Shown one piece after another: positions 8,537-10,982 of a stretch of DNA of 10,982 nt. The number at the start of each line of letters is the position of its first letter. Positions within the stretch are counted from its first letter, which is position 1. A model generated the notes under the pieces. The model searched no databases. It worked only from the letters and a program-made list of their open reading frames with translations, and had not been told where the DNA came from. A program made the position numbers and the translations under genes. The DNA comes from Caldisericota bacterium (lineage in GTDB: Bacteria; CAIJMQ01; JAADFP01). The DNA lies in the NCBI GenBank assembly GCA_013152825.1, contig JAADFP010000002.1, positions 1 through 10,982 of the forward strand. Reading direction: 5' to 3'.

Positions 8537-8544
8537 GGTAAAAT
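8537..8544 (+). promoter_or_regulatory. Candidate extended -10 of nnr promoter
   Basis: GGTAAAAT (8537-8544) contains a -10-like TAAAAT at 8539-8544, preceded by TTGG exactly as at the pckG promoter (TTGGTATAAT). No recognisable -35 lies about 17 bp upstream, so this would be an extended -10 type. Transcription would begin near 8551, downstream of the ATG at 8543. The 119-bp region 8445-8563 must also hold the dnaE promoter on the other strand; I could not place it with confidence (a weak TATATT reads on the minus strand at 8486-8491). Confidence 0.4.
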
Positions 8545-8551
8545 GTATCAT

Positions 8552-8560
8552 AGGGGGTGG
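8552..8560 (+). promoter_or_regulatory. Ribosome-binding site that sets the nnr start
   Basis: AGGGGGTGG resembles the anti-16S core AGGAGGTG and ends 3 nt before the ATG at 8564; its G-run lies 6-11 nt before that ATG. The alternative ATG at 8543 overlaps the presumed -10 box, has no such site upstream, and would add MYHRGWK, which does not look like family sequence. This favours 8564. Confidence 0.65.
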
Positions 8561-8563
8561 AAA

Positions 8564-10135
8564 ATGAAAGTAAGCACAGTAGACAAAATGCGGAAACTGG
8601 ACAAACAAGCTTCCGAAACCTACGGGGTAAGCGAACTACTGCTCATGGAGAATGCCGGGAATGCTGCATACTTTGCCATATTGGAGCATATTCAGGATAG
8701 TCGAGGCTTTATTATTTTTTGCGGCCCCGGGAATAACGGTGGAGATGGCCTGGTGGTGGCAAGAAAAATTTACTCATCAGGCGGCGAAGTGAAAGTATAC
8801 CTATTAGGCAAGCCGGAGCAGTATAAAGGAGCAGCCAGGTTGAATTATGAAATTGCCGCAAAGATGGGTTTTGAGATAAAGAGCATAAAAGAAGAAAAGA
8901 GAGAGAAAATTATCCAGGAGATAAGACATGCTGATATAGTAGTGGATGCTATTCTTGGCACCGGGTTAACTCGCGCCGTGGAAGGAACATACGCGGAGAT
9001 TATTAACCTTATAAACCATTATGCAAAAAGAGTGCTAAGTCTGGATATACCTTCAGGGATAAATGGTAATAACGGAAACGTTATGGGAACTGCTATCAAG
9101 GCAGATTATACCGTAACCTTCGGGCTTCCCAAATTAGGAAATATTCTTTATCCCGGATACGATTTTTGTGGAGAACTGTACGTTTCCCATATTTCCTTCC
9201 CTCCCCAGCATTACAACCAGGAAGAGATAAAAATTGAGATTAACGAGCCTGTACAACTTCCCGCAAGAGATGTACAGGGACACAAGGGAACATTCGGCGA
9301 TATTCTCTTCGTAGCCGGTGCCCGGGGTTACTATGGAGCTCCCTACTTCGCTGCTCTTTCCTTTCTCAAGGCAGGAGGCGGATATTCCAGGCTGGCTACT
9401 CCGAAATCCGTCATGCCCCATATTGGAAGCAAGGGTAGCGAGATAGTATTCTTGCCGCTGGAGGAAACAGAGAGCGGGAGTATAGCAAAAAGTGCTAAAG
9501 AAAGAATAATGGAAATTGCCCGGGGAGTGGATATGGTAGTCATAGGGCCAGGTTTATCCCTGCATGAGGAAACTCAGGAACTGGTAGGAGAAATAGTAAA
9601 TTCATTAGATAAACCCCTCTTAATTGACGGAGACGGGTTAACCGCCATCTCCCGGGAGAAATCCTGCCTGGCAAAAAGGGAAAGCCCCACAGTATTAACC
9701 CCGCATCCCGGTGAAATAGCAAGAATTAAAAACTGCAGTACCAGGGAAGTAATAGAAAACAAGATAGATGTCTTGCGTGAAGTAAGCAGGGAATTAAAGG
9801 CAATAACCGTGCTAAAAGGTGCTCATACATTAATAGGTTACCCTGAAGGAGAAATTTTTGTGAACATGAGTGGAAATTCTGGCATGGCTACAGCAGGAAG
9901 CGGAGACGTGCTCACTGGAACAATAGCTGCCATGTATGGGCTGGGATTAAACATTAAAGAAGCCGTGCGCATGGGAGTATTCGTACATGGAGCCTCAGGA
10001 GACCTGGCCTCCTGGGAAAAAGGCGAAGACGGTATAACTGCACAGGATATTCTCGACTACCTGCCAAAAACCATGAAAATACTTAGAGAGAACTTTGAGG
10101 AAGTAAAAAGAAAATACGAGATAAAAGTGATTTAG
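8564..10135 (+). CDS. nnr: Bifunctional NAD(P)H-hydrate epimerase / ADP-dependent (S)-NAD(P)H-hydrate dehydratase
   Basis: This 523-residue cytoplasmic repair enzyme (530 if started at 8543) has the normal two-domain fusion length. It acts on NAD(P)HX, the hydrated damage product of NADH and NADPH. The N-terminal YjeF_N/NnrE domain (about 1-215) interconverts R and S epimers; it shows MRKLDKQA, LLLMENAG and GPGNNGGDG (54-62). The C-terminal ribokinase-like NnrD domain (about 225-515) dehydrates the S form with ADP (ATP in some homologues). It shows KGTFGDILFVAGA, GAPYFAALSFLKAGGG, VIGPGL, PLLIDGDGLTA, LTPHPGE, LKGAHT and the catalytic-region GSGDVLTG with D448. The end has DLASWEKGEDGITAQDI, typical of the family. 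The start was chosen at 8564 from the Shine-Dalgarno at 8552-8560. It is transcribed away from dnaE with no downstream partner; a 698-bp non-coding region follows. No truncation or missing motif is visible. Confidence 0.95.
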   Translation: MKVSTVDKMRKLDKQASETYGVSELLLMENAGNAAYFAILEHIQDSRGFIIFCGPGNNGGDGLVVARKIYSSGGEVKVYLLGKPEQYKGAARLNYEIAAKMGFEIKSIKEEKREKIIQEIRHADIVVDAILGTGLTRAVEGTYAEIINLINHYAKRVLSLDIPSGINGNNGNVMGTAIKADYTVTFGLPKLGNILYPGYDFCGELYVSHISFPPQHYNQEEIKIEINEPVQLPARDVQGHKGTFGDILFVAGARGYYGAPYFAALSFLKAGGGYSRLATPKSVMPHIGSKGSEIVFLPLEETESGSIAKSAKERIMEIARGVDMVVIGPGLSLHEETQELVGEIVNSLDKPLLIDGDGLTAISREKSCLAKRESPTVLTPHPGEIARIKNCSTREVIENKIDVLREVSRELKAITVLKGAHTLIGYPEGEIFVNMSGNSGMATAGSGDVLTGTIAAMYGLGLNIKEAVRMGVFVHGASGDLASWEKGEDGITAQDILDYLPKTMKILRENFEEVKRKYEIKVI

Positions 10136-10231
10136 CTGAAAGGATTTGCTTATAGGGCAACACTAATATAGTAGGAAGGTGTGCCTTGTCTCTAAGCGGG
10201 TTTTCAATTGCTTCTTTAAAATTAGCCCTGG

Positions 10232-10251
10232 ATGCCTGCTTTCGCAGGCAT
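10232..10251. repeat. Short perfect hairpin, palindromic intergenic element
   Basis: ATGCCTGC (10232-10239) pairs perfectly with GCAGGCAT (10244-10251) around a 4-nt loop. On the minus strand the loop is GAAA. The form ggATgCCTGC-tttc-GCAGGcATgac resembles the widespread REP-like 'GTCATTCCCGC..GCGGGAATCC' intergenic elements. There is no T-run after it on the plus strand, so it is not a typical intrinsic terminator of nnr. Confidence 0.7.
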
Positions 10252-10306
10252 GACAGGAGAGCTGGTATCAAAACAAACTCTAAATCCAAAACTACAAACT
10301 CTAAAT

Positions 10307-10536
10307 AAACTCAAAACAACAAACTCAAAAATTATAATTATAACCAAGATGCTAAGAAACCAGGACTACCCATTCACTACTTACTGCTCACCGTTTACTC
10401 TTTACTGTTTACTAATTCTTCCCTCTCCCCTCGCTACTCCTGCCCGCCTCCTTCGTCATTCCTGCTTGTCCTCCCGATATGCTCTTCGGGAGGGCGCAAG
10501 CGGGAATCCACTTCATTCAAACTCAAAACAACAAAC
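10307..10536. repeat. 18-bp exact direct repeat within G-free word arrays
   Basis: An identical 18-mer, beginning AAACTCAAAACAAC and ending AAAC, occurs at 10307-10324 and 10519-10536, 212 bp apart. Each copy sits among related words (actctaaa, aaactacaaa, caaactcaaaa). The copies lie in the two G-free runs 10266-10347 and 10505-10580 and bracket the T/C-rich words and the nested hairpin at 10458-10507. Confidence 0.75.
10458..10507. repeat. Nested hairpin: CCTCCCGA palindrome inside a TCATTCCTGC..GCGGGAAT palindrome
   Basis: The outer arms ATTCCTGCTTG (10458-10468) and CAAGCGGGAAT (10497-10507) pair with one G-T wobble. The inner arms CCTCCCGA (10470-10477) and TCGGGAGG (10486-10493) pair perfectly around an 8-nt loop. 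The outer part matches the REP-like 'GTCATTCC..GGAATCC' type, and the inner module looks like an insertion in its loop. No transposase is adjacent. Confidence 0.75.
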
Positions 10537-10591
10537 CCAAAACTCTAAACAAACTACAAATCACAAACTCAAAACTTTCCGAAGGAATCCT

Positions 10592-10674
10592 CCCGACATA
10601 CCCCTGCCCGATACACCCGCCTGCTCCCCTGCCCGCTCTCTCACTACGGATGTCGGGGTCGCCAGCAGGCGGGT
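10592..10674. repeat. Two interlocking inverted repeats (order A-B-A'-B')
   Basis: CCCGACAT (10592-10599) is the reverse complement of ATGTCGGG (10650-10657). ACCCGCCTGCT (10615-10625) is the reverse complement of AGCAGGCGGGT (10664-10674). All four arms are perfect. Their order makes the two stems cross rather than nest, so an RNA could form one stem or the other, or a pseudoknot. Both stems resemble the CCTCCCGA module of the nested hairpin upstream in base composition. Confidence 0.7.
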
Positions 10675-10788
10675 CTGTGTCTTTTTCTTGTCCTCTTTCC
10701 TCGCTACTTGCTACTCACAACTTATCTACTACTCACGCCTTACGTTTTACTGCTCACTATCCTCCCAGTCTATACTCTAAAGTCTATG

Positions 10789-10799
10789 GTCTATAGTCT
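10789..10799. repeat. GTCTATAGTCT word, inverted copy of the one at 2963-2973
   Basis: This 11-mer is the exact reverse complement of AGACTATAGAC at 2963-2973, 7.8 kb away. It lies in a run of related words (tctaaagtctatggtctatagtcta, 10776-10800, described here in pieces: tctaaagtct, atggtctat, agtcta) matching the reversed words at 2943-2973. Confidence 0.55.
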
Positions 10800-10833
10800 A
10801 AATAATAAGGCAGAATACGACAAGCCAGGAGAT

Positions 10834-10982
10834 TCAAGGCGAAGCAGTCAAATTAGCAAGCATTGCTCCACAGGAAGGACAAAAATCACTGCTCCTTTTA
10901 TCCACTTCCATAAGTGTATTGGAAAACATCATCACACAAGGAAAATTGCGGCAGTGTTTCAACCCAAAGGTATGCCCTAACT
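10834..10982 (-). CDS. Archaemetzincin-like zinc metalloprotease (peptidase family M54), C-terminal fragment
   Basis: Read on the minus strand from the right edge, this frame gives 48 residues ending at a TGA (10836-10834). The visible start LGHTFGLKHC continues RNFPCVM, then FSNTLMEVD, FCPSC and GAML. This fits the archaemetzincin signature: HExxHxxGxxHC, then Cx4CxM, then a CxxC pair about 16-17 residues later. These bind the catalytic zinc and a second structural zinc. The two edge bases read AG on this strand, the end of a GAG codon for the expected catalytic Glu, so the window cuts inside HE|LGH. Archaemetzincins are single-domain cytoplasmic proteases of about 180 residues, frequent in archaea and scattered in bacteria; their bacterial role is poorly known. 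About three quarters of the gene lies outside. The tail after CPSC is short, as expected. It is convergent with nnr across the repeat region. Confidence 0.82.
   Translation of the reverse strand, partial: LGHTFGLKHCRNFPCVMMFSNTLMEVDKRSSDFCPSCGAMLANLTASP

Larger units (their letters stand above)
10381..10757. repeat. Dispersed T/C-rich words (TTACTGCTCAC, CCTCGCTACT)
   Basis: The 11-mer TTACTGCTCAC occurs at 10381-10391 and 10747-10757. The 10-mer CCTCGCTACT occurs at 10429-10438 and 10699-10708. Between 10392 and 10413 the word TTTACT is repeated almost in tandem (cgtttactctttactgttta). The same words therefore appear on both sides of the central hairpins, but in opposite order along the strand. 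Confidence 0.65.
10136..10833. other. Non-coding mosaic of A/C/T word repeats and hairpin modules
   Basis: About 700 bp without a convincing gene. The plus strand alternates between G-poor runs of short recurring words (actcaaaac, aactctaaac, tttactg, ctactcac) and G/C-rich palindromic modules. Two runs, 10266-10347 and 10505-10580, contain no G at all on the plus strand. Open frames across it translate to low-complexity peptides rich in Asn/Lys/Leu/Ser and Cys/Pro with no family resemblance. The first about 95 bp (10136-10230) show no repeat and no clear terminator for nnr. Individual repeats are listed separately. Confidence 0.75.

Noticed and set aside
8543..8563. Upstream ATG as the nnr start
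   Set aside because: The ATG overlaps the likely -10 box and lacks a ribosome site, while the ATG at 8564 has AGGGGGTGG just upstream and begins at the conserved family N-terminus.
10232..10251. Intrinsic terminator of nnr
   Set aside because: The stem is good, but no T-run follows on the plus strand and it starts about 97 bp after the stop. It fits better as a REP-like palindrome.
10266..10580. CRISPR-like array suggested by repeated words
   Set aside because: Repeats are short, degenerate and irregularly spaced, with one exact 18-mer in only two copies. There are no uniform spacers and no cas genes.
10232..10780. A 182-residue plus-strand open frame across the repeat region
   Set aside because: It runs through hairpins and G-free word repeats and translates to low-complexity sequence. 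It has no family motif and no ribosome-binding site, and the same region is open in another frame (10479-10796).
10708..10980. A 90-residue plus-strand open frame at the right end
   Set aside because: Its first part is repeat DNA and its second part is the antisense of the archaemetzincin C-terminus, which has clear family motifs on the minus strand.

Overview
The window is chromosomal DNA from an uncultured bacterium with moderate G+C. DnaE fixes the domain as Bacteria, and Shine-Dalgarno sites and a near-consensus sigma70-type promoter agree. The lineage cannot be fixed. The intergenic DNA of short repeated A/C/T-rich words mixed with hairpin modules is a style I associate with candidate-phylum metagenome bins (for example Omnitrophota-like groups), and a bacterial archaemetzincin is uncommon. 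Both are weak hints only.

Layout, left to right. (1) A 5'-truncated HAD-IIA (NagD-like) phosphatase runs into the window. Only 25 bp later comes a CopB-type (CPH) heavy-metal P1B-ATPase with an extended Met/His-rich N-terminus built from 66-bp tandem repeats. The two are probably one operon. (2) A 211-bp gap holds short repeat words and a good promoter for a GTP-type phosphoenolpyruvate carboxykinase. (3) Convergent with it, after only 27 bp, is the DNA polymerase III alpha subunit (dnaE) on the minus strand. Its polymerase aspartates are intact, but one PHP-domain metal ligand is replaced. (4) Divergent from dnaE is a bifunctional NAD(P)HX epimerase/dehydratase (nnr), whose start is best placed at 8564. 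(5) About 700 bp of non-coding mosaic DNA follows: G-free word repeats, a small hairpin, a nested hairpin, and an interlocking pair of inverted repeats. (6) At the right edge, on the minus strand, lies the C-terminal end of an archaemetzincin-like (M54) metalloprotease, cut inside its zinc-binding HExxH motif.

The genes serve separate housekeeping functions: metal efflux, gluconeogenic/anaplerotic C3-C4 interconversion, replication, nicotinamide cofactor repair and proteolysis. They do not form one pathway. I see no defence system, CRISPR array, RNA gene or insertion sequence. The most unusual material is the 10136-10833 intergenic mosaic, the repeated metal-binding tail of the ATPase, the degenerate PHP site of DnaE and the edge-truncated archaemetzincin.
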